DNA of 64,000 bases from an uncultured Clostridia bacterium (GCA_947628815.1 CANRBJ010000006.1:1-64000); one strand, 5' to 3'. Shown: positions 51,295 to 62,402, counted from the stretch's first letter. Translations and numbers: made by a program. The notes: a model not told the origin generated them from the letters alone.

Positions 51295-51957
51295 ATGGGA
51301 CAAAAAATGCATCCACATGGATTAAGAGTTGGAATTATTAAAGAATGGAACTCAAAATGGTATGCTGATAAGAAAAACTTTAGTGATTACTTAGTAGAAG
51401 ACCATAAAATCCGTGAATATGTTAAGAAAAAATTATTTATTAGTGGAATTTCTAAAATTGAAATAGAAAGAACTGCTAAATTCGTAAAAGTAAACGTTTA
51501 TACTGCAAAACCAGGACTTGTAATCGGTAAAGGTGGACAATTAGCAGAAAGCTTAAAGAACGATTTACAAAAAATGATAGGAAAAGATGTTAATTTAAAT
51601 ATTGTTGAGGTAAAAAATATTGATTTAGATGCACAATTAGTTGCAGAAAATATTTGTGCTCAACTAGAAAGAAGAATTTCATTTAGACGTGCTATGAAAC
51701 AAGCAATGCAAAAAACAATGAAAGCAGGTGCTTTAGGAATTAAGACTTCTGTATCTGGAAGATTAGGTGGAGCAGATATGGCAAGAACAGAATTCTATAA
51801 AGAAGGTACAATACCTCTTCAAACATTGAGAGCAGATATTGATTATGGATTCTATGAAGCAAATACTACCTATGGAAAAATAGGTGTTAAAGTTTGGATT
51901 TATAAAGGTGAGGTTCTTCCTACAAAGAAAGAGAAAGTGGAAGGAGGAGACAAATAA
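51295..51957 (+). CDS. rpsC: Ribosomal protein S3
   Basis: 220 aa. [16 protein letters not shown] domain [16 protein letters not shown] and the C-terminal [14 protein letters not shown]. Part of the mRNA entry channel and helicase. Its stop overlaps the rplP start by one base. Confidence 0.98.
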   Translation: MGQKMHPHGLRVGIIKEWNSKWYADKKNFSDYLVEDHKIREYVKKKLFISGISKIEIERTAKFVKVNVYTAKPGLVIGKGGQLAESLKNDLQKMIGKDVNLNIVEVKNIDLDAQLVAENICAQLERRISFRRAMKQAMQKTMKAGALGIKTSVSGRLGGADMARTEFYKEGTIPLQTLRADIDYGFYEANTTYGKIGVKVWIYKGEVLPTKKEKVEGGDK

Positions 51958-52400
51958 TGCCATTAATACCAAAAAGAACAAAATTTAGAAAACAACAAAA
52001 AGGTAGAAATAGAGGACGTGCAACAAGAGGAAACTTTGTTTCAGATGGTGAATTTGGACTTCAAGCACTTGAAGCTGCTTGGATTACAACAAACCAAATA
52101 GAAGCTGCCCGTGTTGCTATGACTCGTCATATAAAAAGAGGTGGTAAAGTTTGGATAAAAATATTTCCAGACAAACCAGTAACAACAAAACCTATAGGAA
52201 CTCGTATGGGGAAAGGTAAAGGTGCTCCTGAATATTGGGTTGCAGTTGTAAAACCAGGAAGAGTACTATTTGAAGTTGCTGGTGTACCAGAAGAACTTGC
52301 AAGAGAAGCAATGAGACTTGCTGCAAATAAACTACCAATTAAAACGAAATTTATTAAAAGAGAAATTGAAATAGGTGGTGATAATGATGAAGATAAATAA
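51957..52400 (+). CDS. rplP: Ribosomal protein L16
   Basis: 147 aa. [17 protein letters not shown] and [19 protein letters not shown]. Overlaps rpmC by 17 bases. Confidence 0.98.
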   Translation: MPLIPKRTKFRKQQKGRNRGRATRGNFVSDGEFGLQALEAAWITTNQIEAARVAMTRHIKRGGKVWIKIFPDKPVTTKPIGTRMGKGKGAPEYWVAVVKPGRVLFEVAGVPEELAREAMRLAANKLPIKTKFIKREIEIGGDNDEDK

Positions 52401-52590
52401 AATTAATGAAATGTCTTCACCAGAACTTGAAAACGAGTTAAGTGAATTAAAAACTGAATTATTCAAACTAAGATTTAGCTTAGCAACTCACGGATTAGAT
52501 AATCCAATGAGAATAAAAGAAGTTAAAAAAGATATAGCAAGAATAAAAACAGTTTTAAGACAAAGAGAATTAGCTGATGCTAAAAAATAA
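52384..52590 (+). CDS. rpmC: Ribosomal protein L29
   Basis: 68 aa from ATG 52384 (or 52387). [27 protein letters not shown] is the L29 signature. Starts inside rplP, so translation is likely coupled. Confidence 0.96.
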   Translation: MMKINKINEMSSPELENELSELKTELFKLRFSLATHGLDNPMRIKEVKKDIARIKTVLRQRELADAKK

Positions 52591-52608
52591 TAGAAAGGGA
52601 GAAAACAT

Positions 52609-52872
52609 ATGGAAGAAAGAAATCTTCGTAAAACGATGATTGGTACAGTAATATCTAATAAAATGGATAAAACCGTAGTTGTTGCTGTAAAAACAAATGT
52701 AAAACATGATGTTTATGGAAAAATTGTAAAAAGAACATATAAATTAAAAGCACATGATGAAGAAAATGCTTGCCAAATCGGTGATGAAGTTAAAGTAATG
52801 GAAACACGTCCACTTTCTAAAGATAAAAGATGGAGAGTTGTTGAAATTACAAAAAAAGCAGTTATAAAATAG
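52609..52872 (+). CDS. rpsQ: Ribosomal protein S17
   Basis: 87 aa. [22 protein letters not shown] and [15 protein letters not shown]. Binds 16S rRNA early in assembly. Confidence 0.98.
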   Translation: MEERNLRKTMIGTVISNKMDKTVVVAVKTNVKHDVYGKIVKRTYKLKAHDEENACQIGDEVKVMETRPLSKDKRWRVVEITKKAVIK

Positions 52873-52892
52873 TTTAAAAGGAGGAAATACCT

Positions 52893-53261
52893 ATGGTACA
52901 ACAACAAACAATATTAAAAGTTGCTGATAACACTGGTGCAAAAGAAATTATGTGTATCAGATGTTTAGGTGGTTCATATAGAAAATATGCAGGTATCGGT
53001 GATGTAATTGTTGCTTCTGTTAAAAGTGCTACACCAGGTGGTGTTGTAAAAAAAGGAGAAGTTGTAAAAGCAGTTGTAGTTAGAACTAAAAAACCACAAA
53101 GACGTGCAGATGGTTCTTATGTTCGTTTTGATGAAAACGCTGCAGTTATTATTCGTGAAGATGGTAACCCAAAAGGAACACGTATATTTGGACCTGTAGC
53201 AAGAGAATTAAGAGAAAAAGAATATATGAAGATATTATCATTAGCTCCAGAAGTTCTATAA
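52893..53261 (+). CDS. rplN: Ribosomal protein L14
   Basis: 122 aa. [21 protein letters not shown] is the family start. AAGGAGG site. Confidence 0.98.
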   Translation: MVQQQTILKVADNTGAKEIMCIRCLGGSYRKYAGIGDVIVASVKSATPGGVVKKGEVVKAVVVRTKKPQRRADGSYVRFDENAAVIIREDGNPKGTRIFGPVARELREKEYMKILSLAPEVL

Positions 53262-53302
53262 TTTATGAACCGGAGAGAGAGAAAAAGAGGTGAAAATCTA
53301 TA

Positions 53303-53611
53303 ATGAGAATAAAAAAAGGTGACACTGTTAAAGTTTTATCTGGAAATGATAAAGGAAAAACAGGAGAAGTTTTAGAAATAATACCAAAAACAGAAAAAAT
53401 AATTGTAAAGGGTGTTAACATTAGAAAAAAACACGTAAAACCTAGAAAACAAGGTGAAGAAGGTGGAATTATTCCAGTAGAATGTGCAATTCATTCATCA
53501 AAAGTGAATGTTGTATGTCCAAAATGCGGTAAACCAACAAGAATAGGTTTTTCAGTGGAAAAAGATCAAAAAGTTCGTGTTTGTAAAAAATGCGGTACAA
53601 AAATAAAATAG
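53303..53611 (+). CDS. rplX: Ribosomal protein L24
   Basis: 102 aa. KOW motif IKKGDTVKVLSGNDKGKTGEV; a zinc-ribbon-like CPKC...CKKC end, unlike the shorter enterobacterial form. Confidence 0.97.
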   Translation: MRIKKGDTVKVLSGNDKGKTGEVLEIIPKTEKIIVKGVNIRKKHVKPRKQGEEGGIIPVECAIHSSKVNVVCPKCGKPTRIGFSVEKDQKVRVCKKCGTKIK

Positions 53612-53632
53612 GAAGGAGGATTTTAAAGACTT

Positions 53633-54172
53633 ATGGAAAAATTAAGAGAACAATATGAAAAAGAAGTAGTTCCAGCATTAATGAAAAAATTTAATTATAA
53701 ATCAATTATGCAAGTTCCAAAACTTGATAAAATAGTAATTAATATAGGTTTAGGAGATACAAAAGATAATCCTAAATCATTAGAAAATGCAATGAACGAT
53801 TTAAGCATTATAACAGGTCAAAGACCAGTTATAACAAAAGCAAGAAAATCAATTGCAGCATTCAAATTAAGAGAAGGTGCAAATATTGGATGCAAAGTTA
53901 CTTTAAGAAGTACAAGAATGTATGAATTTGCTTACAAATTATTCAATGTAGCTCTTCCTAGAGTTAGAGATTTTAGAGGAGTTTCAGCAAATTCTTTCGA
54001 TGGAAGAGGAAATTATTCAATGGGTATTAAGGAACAATTAATATTCCCTGAAATCGAATATGATAAAGTAGATAAATTAAGAGGTATGGATATTATATTC
54101 GTAACAACTGCTAAAACAGATGAGGAAGCAAAAGAATTATTAACTTTATTAGGAATGCCTTTTAAAGCATAG
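53633..54172 (+). CDS. rplE: Ribosomal protein L5
   Basis: 179 aa. [21 protein letters not shown] and [16 protein letters not shown]. Holds 5S rRNA in the central protuberance. Confidence 0.98.
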   Translation: MEKLREQYEKEVVPALMKKFNYKSIMQVPKLDKIVINIGLGDTKDNPKSLENAMNDLSIITGQRPVITKARKSIAAFKLREGANIGCKVTLRSTRMYEFAYKLFNVALPRVRDFRGVSANSFDGRGNYSMGIKEQLIFPEIEYDKVDKLRGMDIIFVTTAKTDEEAKELLTLLGMPFKA

Positions 54173-54191
54173 AAGAAGGGAGATTAAAAAT

Positions 54192-54377
54192 ATGGCTAAA
54201 AAGTCAATGATTGTAAAACAACAAAGACCACAAAAATACAAAACAAGAGAATATAACAGATGTAAAATATGTGGAAGACCACATGCTTATATAAGAAAAT
54301 ATGGAATTTGCCGTGTATGCTTTAGAAAAATGGCTCATGAAGGAGAAATTCCAGGTGTTAAAAAAGCAAGTTGGTAA
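54192..54377 (+). CDS. rpsZ: Ribosomal protein S14, zinc-binding type Z
   Basis: 61 aa with the four-cysteine zinc motif [21 protein letters not shown], the short zinc-containing paralogue. Sole S14 of the operon. Confidence 0.98.
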   Translation: MAKKSMIVKQQRPQKYKTREYNRCKICGRPHAYIRKYGICRVCFRKMAHEGEIPGVKKASW

Positions 54378-54436
54378 AATAGGAAATTAAAAGTTAGAAA
54401 AAATAAAATAGAAAATTTAAGAAGGAGGGTAAAATA

Positions 54437-54835
54437 GTGAATATTACTGATCCAATAGCAGATATGTTAACAAGAATTAGAAATGCTAATACTTCAAAGC
54501 ACAAAACAGTTGATATTCCAGCTTCAAACGTAAAAAGAGCAATTGCTGAAATTTTATTTAAAGAAGGATATATCAAAGCTTTTGAAGAAATAAGTAATGA
54601 AAATCAAGGAATTATTAGAATTACCATCAAATATGATGAAAAAGGAAATAGAGTAATTGCTGGACTAAAAAGAATTAGTAAACCAGGTTTAAGAGTATAT
54701 GCAAACCATGAAGAATTACCAAAAGTTTTAAATGGACTAGGAGTTGCTTTAATATCTACATCAAAAGGAATTATGACAGATAAAGAAGCAAGAGAACAAG
54801 GTATAGGTGGAGAAGTACTAGCTTACGTTTGGTAA
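54437..54835 (+). CDS. rpsH: Ribosomal protein S8
   Basis: 132 aa from GTG (AAGGAGGG site). [18 protein letters not shown] and C-terminal [20 protein letters not shown]. Confidence 0.98.
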   Translation: MNITDPIADMLTRIRNANTSKHKTVDIPASNVKRAIAEILFKEGYIKAFEEISNENQGIIRITIKYDEKGNRVIAGLKRISKPGLRVYANHEELPKVLNGLGVALISTSKGIMTDKEAREQGIGGEVLAYVW

Positions 54836-54880
54836 TAACTAATATACTATAGAAATTTAAATTAAAGAGGTGAAATAAGA

Positions 54881-55420
54881 ATGTCAAGAATAGGAAATAG
54901 CCCAATTACTGTACCATCTGATGTTGAAGTTAAAATTGATGGTAAAAAAATAACAGTAAAAGGACCAAAAGGAACTTTAGAAAGAGAAATACATAAAAAT
55001 ATAAATGTTGCTATGGATAACAATGTAATTACTGTTACAAGACCTGATGATGAACCTGAAAACAGAAGTTTACATGGTTTAACAAGAACATTAATTAACA
55101 ATATGATTCATGGTGTAAAAGAAGAATACACTAGAGAATTACAAATTAATGGTGTTGGTTATAGAGCACAAAAACAAGGAAAGAAATTAGTAATGAATTT
55201 AGGATATTCTCATCCAGTTGAAATGGAAGAACCAGAAGGAATTACTTTTGATGTTCCAAACCCAAATACTATTATTGTAAAAGGAATTAATAAAGAAGTT
55301 GTTGGTCAAACAGCAGCTGTTATAAGAACAAAGAGACCACCAGAAGTATATAGAGGAAAAGGTATTAAATATGCTGAAGAAGTTATTAGACGTAAAGAAG
55401 GTAAAGCAGGTAAAAAATAG
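54881..55420 (+). CDS. rplF: Ribosomal protein L6
   Basis: 179 aa. [15 protein letters not shown] and [27 protein letters not shown]. Binds the sarcin-ricin loop region. Confidence 0.98.
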   Translation: MSRIGNSPITVPSDVEVKIDGKKITVKGPKGTLEREIHKNINVAMDNNVITVTRPDDEPENRSLHGLTRTLINNMIHGVKEEYTRELQINGVGYRAQKQGKKLVMNLGYSHPVEMEEPEGITFDVPNPNTIIVKGINKEVVGQTAAVIRTKRPPEVYRGKGIKYAEEVIRRKEGKAGKK

Positions 55421-55461
55421 AATCTAAGGCGAAAGTACACTTAGAGAGAAAGGAGAAAAAA

Positions 55462-55821
55462 ATGGTTACAAAAACAGATAGAAAAGCTGAAAGAACAAGA
55501 CGTCATATTCGTGTTCGTAGAAAAGTAAGTGGAACTGCTGAGTGTCCAAGACTATGTGTATATAGAAGCAATTCAAATGTATATGCACAAGTTATTGATG
55601 ATGTGGCAGGAGTTACACTTGTTAGTGCTTCAACTTTAGATAAAGCCGTAAAAACAAAACATTCAAATAAAGAAGCTGCAAAAGAAGTTGGTGCATTAAT
55701 TGCAAAACGTGCTTTAGAAAAGAACATAGAAACAGTAGTGTTTGATAGAGGTGGATACATATACCATGGTATCGTAAAAGAATTAGCAGAGTCTGCACGT
55801 GAGGCAGGATTAAAATTCTAA
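55462..55821 (+). CDS. rplR: Ribosomal protein L18
   Basis: 119 aa. [25 protein letters not shown] and [19 protein letters not shown]. Binds 5S rRNA. Confidence 0.98.
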   Translation: MVTKTDRKAERTRRHIRVRRKVSGTAECPRLCVYRSNSNVYAQVIDDVAGVTLVSASTLDKAVKTKHSNKEAAKEVGALIAKRALEKNIETVVFDRGGYIYHGIVKELAESAREAGLKF

Positions 55822-55861
55822 AATAAGTGAATAGTATAAAAAGGAGGGAAATAAAACCAAT

Positions 55862-56350
55862 ATGGAAGAAAATACAGTTGAATTAAAGGAAAAAGTTGTA
55901 GCGATTAATAGAGTTGCTAAAGTTGTAAAAGGTGGTAGAACTTTTCGTTTCAGTGCTGTAGTAGTAGTTGGAGATGAAGCAGGACACGTAGGTGTTGGAA
56001 ATGGAAAAGCAGCGGAAGTTCCAGATGCTATTAAAAAAGCAATTGAAGATGCTAAAAAGAACTTAGTAACAGTTCCAATTGTTGGAACAACTATTCCTCA
56101 TGAATACGTTGGAAAATTTGGAAGTGCAACTGTTTTATTAAAACCAGCTGCAGTTGGTACTGGAGTTATAGCAGGTGGAAGCGTAAGACCTGTTCTAGAA
56201 CTTGCAGGATATAAAGACATTAGAACAAAAGTTATTGGAACAAATAATCCAAGAAACGTAGTTTATGCTACAATTAATGGTTTATCAAATATGAAAACAA
56301 TAGAAGAAGTTGCTAAAAAAAGAGGAAAAAAAGTAGAAGAAATAATGTAA
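55862..56350 (+). CDS. rpsE: Ribosomal protein S5
   Basis: 162 aa. [22 protein letters not shown] and [15 protein letters not shown]. Only 15 bases separate it from rplO, so rpmD (L30), which usually lies here, is absent. Confidence 0.98.
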   Translation: MEENTVELKEKVVAINRVAKVVKGGRTFRFSAVVVVGDEAGHVGVGNGKAAEVPDAIKKAIEDAKKNLVTVPIVGTTIPHEYVGKFGSATVLLKPAAVGTGVIAGGSVRPVLELAGYKDIRTKVIGTNNPRNVVYATINGLSNMKTIEEVAKKRGKKVEEIM

Positions 56351-56365
56351 GGAGGTGCTACTACA

Positions 56366-56800
56366 ATGAAATTAGGCGAATTAAGTCCAGCTGTTGTTAA
56401 AGAAACTAGAAGAAGAGTTGGTCGTGGAGTAGGTTCAGGACTTGGAAAAACTTCTGGAAAAGGACATAAAGGTCAAAAAGCAAGATCAGGTGGAGGAGTA
56501 AGAAGAGGATTTGAAGGTGGTCAAACACCATTATATAGAAGATTACCAAAAAGAGGATTTAATAATATTCATGCTAAAAATTATGTAGAAGTAACATTAA
56601 CAATGTTAAATAAATCAGAAGCTACAGAAGTAACAGCAGAAACATTACTTAAAGAAAATATTATTTCTAAAGTAAATGATGGTATTGTTATTCTTGGAAC
56701 AGGTAACATAGAAAAGAAACTTACAGTAAAAGCAAAAAGATTCACAAAATCAGCTGCAGAAAAAATAGAAGCTGCAGGTGGAAAGATAGAGGTGATTTAA
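56366..56800 (+). CDS. rplO: Ribosomal protein L15
   Basis: 144 aa. [25 protein letters not shown] loop and the C-terminal half. AGGAGGTG site lies at the end of rpsE. The stop is adjacent to the secY start. Confidence 0.98.
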   Translation: MKLGELSPAVVKETRRRVGRGVGSGLGKTSGKGHKGQKARSGGGVRRGFEGGQTPLYRRLPKRGFNNIHAKNYVEVTLTMLNKSEATEVTAETLLKENIISKVNDGIVILGTGNIEKKLTVKAKRFTKSAAEKIEAAGGKIEVI

Positions 56801-58120
56801 TTGTTTAAAACAATCAAAAATGCCTTAAAAACACCAGATGTTAGAAAAAAATTATTATATACATTAGTATTAATTATTGTTTTCAGACTTGGCTGTTTTA
56901 TTACAGTTCCAGGTGTAGATACATTTGCATTAAATGATGCAATGAATTCTGCAAATGGAGTAGCAGGATTAATTAATATAATTTCTGGAGGAGCTTTTTC
57001 AAGATTTTCTGTATTTGCTATGTCAATTAGTCCATATATTACTGCGTCTATTGTTATACAATTATTAGCGATGGTAATTCCAGCTTTAGAAAGACTTACT
57101 AAAGAAGGTGGAGAAGAAGGAAGAAAGAAAATTAACCAATATACAAAAATGCTTACGATAGTTTTAGCATTAGTAGAAGGATTAGGGATATATTTATCTT
57201 ATCAATCTTCAGGAATTTTCATTAATCCAGGATTTTTAACAGGATTTTTAGTTGTACTTTCACTTGTTGCAGGTACAGCACTATTAATGTGGTTAGGTGA
57301 ACAAATTACAAGTAGAGGAATTGGAAATGGTATATCAATAATTATCTTTATAGGTATCATTTCTGGTTTACCAGGAGTAGTAACTACTCTATGGAACTTA
57401 ACATTTGGAACAGGAGCATTTAGTACAAGTGGATTATTGCTTTCGCTTGGAATTATTATAGGAGCAATTGTTTTAGTAGCAGGTGTTGTATTTGTACAAA
57501 CTGCTGAAAGAAGAGTTCCTGTACAATATGCAAAAAAAGTAGTAGGAAGAAAAATGATGGGAGGTCAAAATACACATATACCATTAAAACTTGCTATGGC
57601 AGGTGTAATGCCAGTTATTTTTGCTTCATCATTTATGACGTTCCCAGCTATGATTTTACAAATATTTATAAAAGACATAGATACGCAGGCAGGATTTTGG
57701 GCAGGATTATATAAATTTTCAATTGCAACATCAACATCAAATGTTCCAATTGGATATAGTATTGCAAACGCAATTGTATACTTATTGTTAATTGTTGGAT
57801 TTACATTTTTCTATACATATGCAACATTTAATCCAGCAGAGGTATCTAATAACATAAAAAGAAATGGAGGATTTATTCCAGGAATAAGAGCAGGAAAACC
57901 AACAACAGATTATTTATCATCTATTATTTCAAAAATAACATGGTTTGGAGGATTTTTCCTAGCAGTGATTGCCATTATCCCAATGTTATTAAGATTTACA
58001 GGATTAAACATAGCATTTGGTGGTACATCTATTCTTATCGTAGTAGGTGTAGCATTAGAAACAGTGCAACAATTAGAATCACAACTTGTTATGAGACATT
58101 ACAAGGGATTCTTAGAATAA
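56801..58120 (+). CDS. secY: Preprotein translocase subunit SecY
   Basis: 439 aa, ten TM helices. It starts at TTG 56801 directly after the rplO stop, with AGAGGTG inside rplO. SecY motifs include VPGVDTFALN, the plug region, SPYITASIVIQLL and MSISPYI. Forms the protein-conducting channel. Confidence 0.97.
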   Translation: MFKTIKNALKTPDVRKKLLYTLVLIIVFRLGCFITVPGVDTFALNDAMNSANGVAGLINIISGGAFSRFSVFAMSISPYITASIVIQLLAMVIPALERLTKEGGEEGRKKINQYTKMLTIVLALVEGLGIYLSYQSSGIFINPGFLTGFLVVLSLVAGTALLMWLGEQITSRGIGNGISIIIFIGIISGLPGVVTTLWNLTFGTGAFSTSGLLLSLGIIIGAIVLVAGVVFVQTAERRVPVQYAKKVVGRKMMGGQNTHIPLKLAMAGVMPVIFASSFMTFPAMILQIFIKDIDTQAGFWAGLYKFSIATSTSNVPIGYSIANAIVYLLLIVGFTFFYTYATFNPAEVSNNIKRNGGFIPGIRAGKPTTDYLSSIISKITWFGGFFLAVIAIIPMLLRFTGLNIAFGGTSILIVVGVALETVQQLESQLVMRHYKGFLE

Positions 58121-58137
58121 AATTAAATAAAGAAAAG

Positions 58138-58175
58138 GCGCCATACCAACGGTAAAGCGCTTTTTTTTTTCGAAA
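58138..58175 (+). terminator. Terminator after secY
   Basis: GCGCC...TACC / GGTA...GCGC hairpin then a run of ten T. Confidence 0.85.
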
Positions 58176-58230
58176 AGTGTTAAAAACCATTATCGAGTAA
58201 CAAAAGTATTACAAAATAAATACAAATAGA

Positions 58231-58259
58231 TTGACAAAAGCATATAAATATAGTAATAT
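58231..58259 (+). promoter_or_regulatory. Promoter of candidate antitoxin RNA
   Basis: TTGACA (58231-58236), 17-base spacer, TAATAT (58254-58259). Confidence 0.65.
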
Positions 58260-58263
58260 GATT

Positions 58264-58405
58264 ATAGTAATAAATTAAGTTACTTTTTATTACTTTATTA
58301 TATCATATTGAATATACTAAAAAAGGAGAAAAGAGCATAGAGCTCAATTCTCTGTTTGGTTGAGATTGGGGTCTCTTTTTGCGGGGTAGACCTCAATTTT
58401 TTTTG
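58264..58405 (+). ncRNA. Candidate type I antitoxin RNA
   Basis: A short transcript from the promoter at 58231-58259 would end at a hairpin (TTGAG...GGTC / GACC...CTCAA then eight T, 58358-58405). It runs antisense through the 3' part of the small toxin-like gene on the other strand. That convergent 3' overlap is the layout of txpA/ratA and bsrE/SR5-type modules. Confidence 0.6.
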
Positions 58406-58508
58406 TGCTGATAGTAACTATGTATTTATACCTAGCTACTATCAGCACAAAAACAGTAAAACACAAGATGGTAAATCCAACACCTGCAAGTAGTAGAAAC
58501 CAATTCAT
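58344..58508 (-). CDS. Small toxin-like membrane peptide, 54 aa
   Basis: MNWFLLLAGVGFTILCFTVF begins a single long hydrophobic helix (about residues 3-25), followed by ARYKYIVTISTKKIEVYPAK and a polar tail. Start: ATG 58508 behind GGGGTG; an alternative ATG is two codons upstream. Size, one helix and antisense RNA overlap match type I toxins. Killing activity is not proven. Confidence 0.65.
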   Translation of the reverse strand: MNWFLLLAGVGFTILCFTVFVLIVARYKYIVTISTKKIEVYPAKRDPNLNQTEN

Positions 58509-58768
58509 ATGCATCACCCCATTTCACTTTAAGCATATTTCAATACTACACAATGTAGTACTGAATGATACTTAAGAATTTAGGGAAAGGCAGTCAACCT
58601 CGTATAATATATCATGACAATACGATGTTGTCAATATGAAAATATATTTTTGCTATAGTATTAAATATAACGATTTTTTTACGAAAAGTAAATAAAAATC
58701 TTGATAATTTTATGTTTATGTAGTAGAATATGGAGAGAAAAAAAGAGAGAAGAATAGGAGAGATGGAA

Positions 58769-59437
58769 ATGAATATTATTATGATGGGGGCACAAGGTAC
58801 GGGCAAAGGAACTGTTGCTGGAATTATTAGTGAACAAACAGGATGGCCACAAATTTCAACAGGAGACATTTTTAGAAAAAATATAGAGGAAGGGACAAAG
58901 CTAGGAATAGAAGCTAATAATTATATATCAAAAGGAGAATTAGTACCAGATACAATTACTGTACCAATGGTTGCTAATCGTTTAAATGAAGGAGATACAG
59001 AAGAAGGATTTATTTTAGATGGTTTTCCAAGAACAATTGAACAAGCAAAAAAATTAGATGAAATTTTAGAACAAAAAAATAAAAAAATTGATATGGTTAT
59101 TAATTTAACAACACCAAGGGAAGAAACTATTGAAAGAATTTTAACAAGAAGGGTTTGTTCAAACCAAGAATGTAAAGCAACATATAACTTAGTTATGCAT
59201 CCACCAAAGGTAGAAGGAATTTGTGATAAATGTGGTGCACCACTTGTTCAAAGAAAAGATGATAGTTCAAGAGAAGCAATTAATAAAAGATTAGAAATTT
59301 ATGATAGCCAAACAAGCCCATTAGTTGAATATTATAGCAATAAAGGTATTGTAAGAACTGAAGAAGTTAGTACAAGAATAAATAGATTAGGACTTGATGT
59401 AGCAACAGATATTATTAAAGGCATTAAAGGAGAATAA
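58769..59437 (+). CDS. adk: Adenylate kinase
   Basis: 222 aa. P-loop GAQGTGKGT near residue 8, LDGFPRT, and a lid domain with zinc ligands CSNQEC...CDKC. I chose ATG 58769 (MNIIMMGAQG, AGGAG site); an in-frame ATG 39 bases upstream gives an unlikely extension. Confidence 0.97.
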   Translation: MNIIMMGAQGTGKGTVAGIISEQTGWPQISTGDIFRKNIEEGTKLGIEANNYISKGELVPDTITVPMVANRLNEGDTEEGFILDGFPRTIEQAKKLDEILEQKNKKIDMVINLTTPREETIERILTRRVCSNQECKATYNLVMHPPKVEGICDKCGAPLVQRKDDSSREAINKRLEIYDSQTSPLVEYYSNKGIVRTEEVSTRINRLGLDVATDIIKGIKGE

Positions 59438-59443
59438 AATATT

Positions 59444-60214
59444 ATGGTAGACATTAAATCAAAAAGAGAGATTGAACTAATGAAAGAAGTTTGCCGTATT
59501 ACTGCTTTAACACATATTGCAATTGAAGAAGCAATTAGACCTGGAATAACAACGCTTGAATTAGATAGAATTGCAGAAAAAACAATTAGGGAAAATGGAG
59601 GAACTCCTGCACAAAAGGGATACCCAAGTGGAGAAAAAGGAGTTCCTAATTTTCCTGCTTCTATTTGTGCTTCTATTAATGATGAAGTTATACACGGAAT
59701 ACCATCTTCTAAAGTAAAATTAAAAGAAGGAGATATTGTTAGCATTGATTTAGTAGCATATAAAAATGGTTTTAATGGTGATGCAGCAAGAACATATATT
59801 GTAGGAAAAGGAAGTAAAAATGCAGAGAAGTTAATACAAATAACAAAACAAGCATTTTTTGAAGGAATAAAATTTGCAAAAGCAGGAAATCGTTTGGGTG
59901 ATGTTTGCCATGCTATTGGTGAATTTGTGGAAAAAAATGGTTATAGTGTAGTAAAAGAATTTCAAGGTCATGGAATTGGAAGAGGCATGCATGAAGATCC
60001 AGGTATACCAAACTATGGAAAAGCAGGAAAAGGAATAAAGCTAGAACCTGGCATGACACTTGCAATTGAACCAATGGTAATAGAGGGAAAACCAGATATT
60101 TTTGTGCTAGATGATGGGTGGACTATCGTAACACAAGATGGAAGTCTTGCAGCACATTATGAAAATACAATTTTAATTACAGAAAAAGAGCCAGAAATAT
60201 TGACAATCATTTAA
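59444..60214 (+). CDS. map: Methionine aminopeptidase, type I
   Basis: 256 aa. Metal ligands are in SIDLVAYKNGFNGDAARTY (two Asp), GHGIGRGMHEDPGIP (His), AIEPMV (Glu) and TQDGSLAAHYENTI (Glu). Follows adk by 6 bases. Confidence 0.97.
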   Translation: MVDIKSKREIELMKEVCRITALTHIAIEEAIRPGITTLELDRIAEKTIRENGGTPAQKGYPSGEKGVPNFPASICASINDEVIHGIPSSKVKLKEGDIVSIDLVAYKNGFNGDAARTYIVGKGSKNAEKLIQITKQAFFEGIKFAKAGNRLGDVCHAIGEFVEKNGYSVVKEFQGHGIGRGMHEDPGIPNYGKAGKGIKLEPGMTLAIEPMVIEGKPDIFVLDDGWTIVTQDGSLAAHYENTILITEKEPEILTII

Positions 60215-60285
60215 AAATGTTATATAATAGCTAAGCTAATTGTATAAACGAGATGAAAAAACAGATTAAGGAGTGAGAAAAAACA

Positions 60286-60504
60286 TTGGCAAAAGAGGAT
60301 ATAATTGAAGTTGAGGGAACTGTTGTTGAAACATTACCAAATACAAATTTTAAGGTAGAACTTGAAAATGGACATCAAATACTTGCTCATATTTCAGGCA
60401 AACTTAGAATGAATTATATTAAAATATTACCTGGCGATAAAGTTAAAGTGGAATTATCACCATACGACTTATCAAGAGGGAGAATTACTTGGAGAGCAAA
60501 GTAA
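60286..60504 (+). CDS. infA: Translation initiation factor IF-1
   Basis: 72 aa from TTG (AAGGAG site). [21 protein letters not shown] and [20 protein letters not shown], the complete IF-1 OB fold. Confidence 0.97.
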   Translation: MAKEDIIEVEGTVVETLPNTNFKVELENGHQILAHISGKLRMNYIKILPGDKVKVELSPYDLSRGRITWRAK

Positions 60505-60533
60505 AAGTTGTTAATTTTGGGGAGGTGCAAAAA

Positions 60534-60647
60534 ATGAAAGTAAGACCATCAGTAAAACCAATTTGCGAAAAATGCAAAGTTATAAAAAGAAAAGGAAAAA
60601 TAAGAGTAATTTGCGAAAATCCTAAACACAAACAAAGACAAGGTTAA
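60534..60647 (+). CDS. rpmJ: Ribosomal protein L36
   Basis: 37 aa from ATG 60534 (GGGGAGGTG site): [20 protein letters not shown], with CxxC and later [11 protein letters not shown], a zinc-binding L36. Confidence 0.97.
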   Translation: MKVRPSVKPICEKCKVIKRKGKIRVICENPKHKQRQG

Positions 60648-60675
60648 TTTCATAATCATTTGATACTTGATATTA

Positions 60676-60719
60676 ACACAAAACTATGTAGCGGCTGATT
60701 AAAAATAGTTTTGTGTTTA
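60676..60719 (+). terminator. Hairpin between rpmJ and rpsM
   Basis: Arms ACACAAAACTAT and ATAGTTTTGTGT followed by TTATA. May reduce read-through into rpsM; the remaining 60720-60854 has no gene. Confidence 0.6.
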
Positions 60720-60854
60720 TATACATTTCTGCCCTACTATTTAATAAACTATAGAATATTATAAATTCATGCTGATAAAATAACATTCTATACATTTCAG
60801 TATTAGATATAAGGCAAACAAAACAACAAATATAATTTGGAGGTGCTAAAATTT

Positions 60855-61223
60855 ATGGCTCGTATAGCAGGAATCGATTTACCTAGAGAAAAAAGAGTAG
60901 AAATAGGACTAACCTATATTTATGGAATTGGAGTATCTAGTTCTAGAAAAATTCTTGAAGAAGCTGGAATAAATCCAGATACTAGAGTAAAAGACTTAAC
61001 AGACGATGAAGTAAATAAAATAAGAAAAATTATTGACGAAAAACACAAAGTAGAAGGGGACTTAAGAAGAGAAGTAGCTTTAAATATTAAAAGACTTACT
61101 GAAATTGGATGTTATAGAGGAATAAGACATAGAAGAGGACTACCTGTAAGAGGACAAAGAACAAAAACTAATGCTCGTACAAGAAAAGGTCCAAGAAAAT
61201 TAGTTAGTAAAAGTAAAAAATAA
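60855..61223 (+). CDS. rpsM: Ribosomal protein S13
   Basis: 122 aa from ATG 60855 (TGGAGGTG site); a TTG 18 bases upstream is rejected. [21 protein letters not shown] and [19 protein letters not shown]. Confidence 0.98.
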   Translation: MARIAGIDLPREKRVEIGLTYIYGIGVSSSRKILEEAGINPDTRVKDLTDDEVNKIRKIIDEKHKVEGDLRREVALNIKRLTEIGCYRGIRHRRGLPVRGQRTKTNARTRKGPRKLVSKSKK

Positions 61224-61239
61224 GGAGGTATAAAACCAA

Positions 61240-61638
61240 ATGGCTAATAAAAAAACTGTAGCAAAGAAAACACCTAGAAGAAATAGAAAAAATATTGAAA
61301 AAGGTGCTGCACATATTCATTCAAGTTTTAACAATACAATTGTTACAATTACAGATACACAAGGAAATGTTATTTCTTGGGCAAGTGCTGGAGAATTAGG
61401 ATTCAAAGGTTCAAGAAAATCAACACCATTTGCTGCTGGGGAAGCAGCTGGGGCAGCTGCAAAAGCAGGTATGGAACATGGATTAAAAACAGTAGAAGTA
61501 TTTGTTAAAGGACCAGGTTCAGGTCGTGAAGCAGCAATTCGTTCACTACAAACAGCAGGTCTAGAATTAAGTAGTATTAAAGATGTAACACCAATACCAC
61601 ATAATGGATGTAGACCACCAAAAAGAAGAAGAGTATAA
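61240..61638 (+). CDS. rpsK: Ribosomal protein S11
   Basis: 132 aa. [20 protein letters not shown] and [25 protein letters not shown] site. Confidence 0.98.
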   Translation: MANKKTVAKKTPRRNRKNIEKGAAHIHSSFNNTIVTITDTQGNVISWASAGELGFKGSRKSTPFAAGEAAGAAAKAGMEHGLKTVEVFVKGPGSGREAAIRSLQTAGLELSSIKDVTPIPHNGCRPPKRRRV

Positions 61639-61699
61639 AATATTTTCATTATGAAATACTAAATAAAGAGTGAAGAAAATTATTGAAAGGAGAAATAAA

Positions 61700-62326
61700 A
61701 TGGCTAGATATAAAGACGAACAATGTCGTATTTGCCGTAGAGAAGGTCAAAAGCTATTCTTAAAAGGTGAAAGATGTTTTACCGATAAATGTTCTGTTTC
61801 TAGAAGAAATTATGGACCAGGACAACATGGTCAAAAGAAAGCAAAACTTTCTGAATATGGAACACAATTAAGAGAAAAACAAAAAACAAAATCTTTCTAT
61901 GGAGTTGGAGAAAAACAATTTAGAAGATATTTTGAAATGGCTTCAAATAAAAAAGGAGTTACTGGTGAAAACTTACTTCAAATACTAGAAAGCAGACTAG
62001 ATAATGTAGTTTATAGATTGGGATATGGTGCTTCACGTGCACAAGCAAGACAAATTGTAAACCATGGTTTATTTGATGTAAATGGACATAAAGTAGACAT
62101 AGCATCTTATTTAGTAAAACCAGGAGATGTAATTTCTGTTAGAGAAATTAAAAAGGACAAAGGGGTTATAAAAGTAAATGTTGAAGCAAATTCAGCAAGA
62201 CCAGTACCAACATGGCTTGAAAAAGATGAAAAAAATATTGGAGGCAAAGTTATAAGACTTGCATCTAGAGAAGATATAGATTTACCAGTACAAGAACACT
62301 TAATCGTAGAGTTATACTCTAAATAG
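61700..62326 (+). CDS. rpsD: Ribosomal protein S4
   Basis: 208 aa from ATG 61700 (GAAAGGAG site). The N-terminal zinc-type cysteines (CRICRREGQ) and the S4 domain [19 protein letters not shown] are intact. Confidence 0.98.
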   Translation: MARYKDEQCRICRREGQKLFLKGERCFTDKCSVSRRNYGPGQHGQKKAKLSEYGTQLREKQKTKSFYGVGEKQFRRYFEMASNKKGVTGENLLQILESRLDNVVYRLGYGASRAQARQIVNHGLFDVNGHKVDIASYLVKPGDVISVREIKKDKGVIKVNVEANSARPVPTWLEKDEKNIGGKVIRLASREDIDLPVQEHLIVELYSK

Positions 62327-62402
62327 GGTTAAAGGTTAGAGGATTAACCATACCTATCGAGATAATAAATAAAGTTTTATTATCAAAATTGAGGAGGTAA
62401 AA

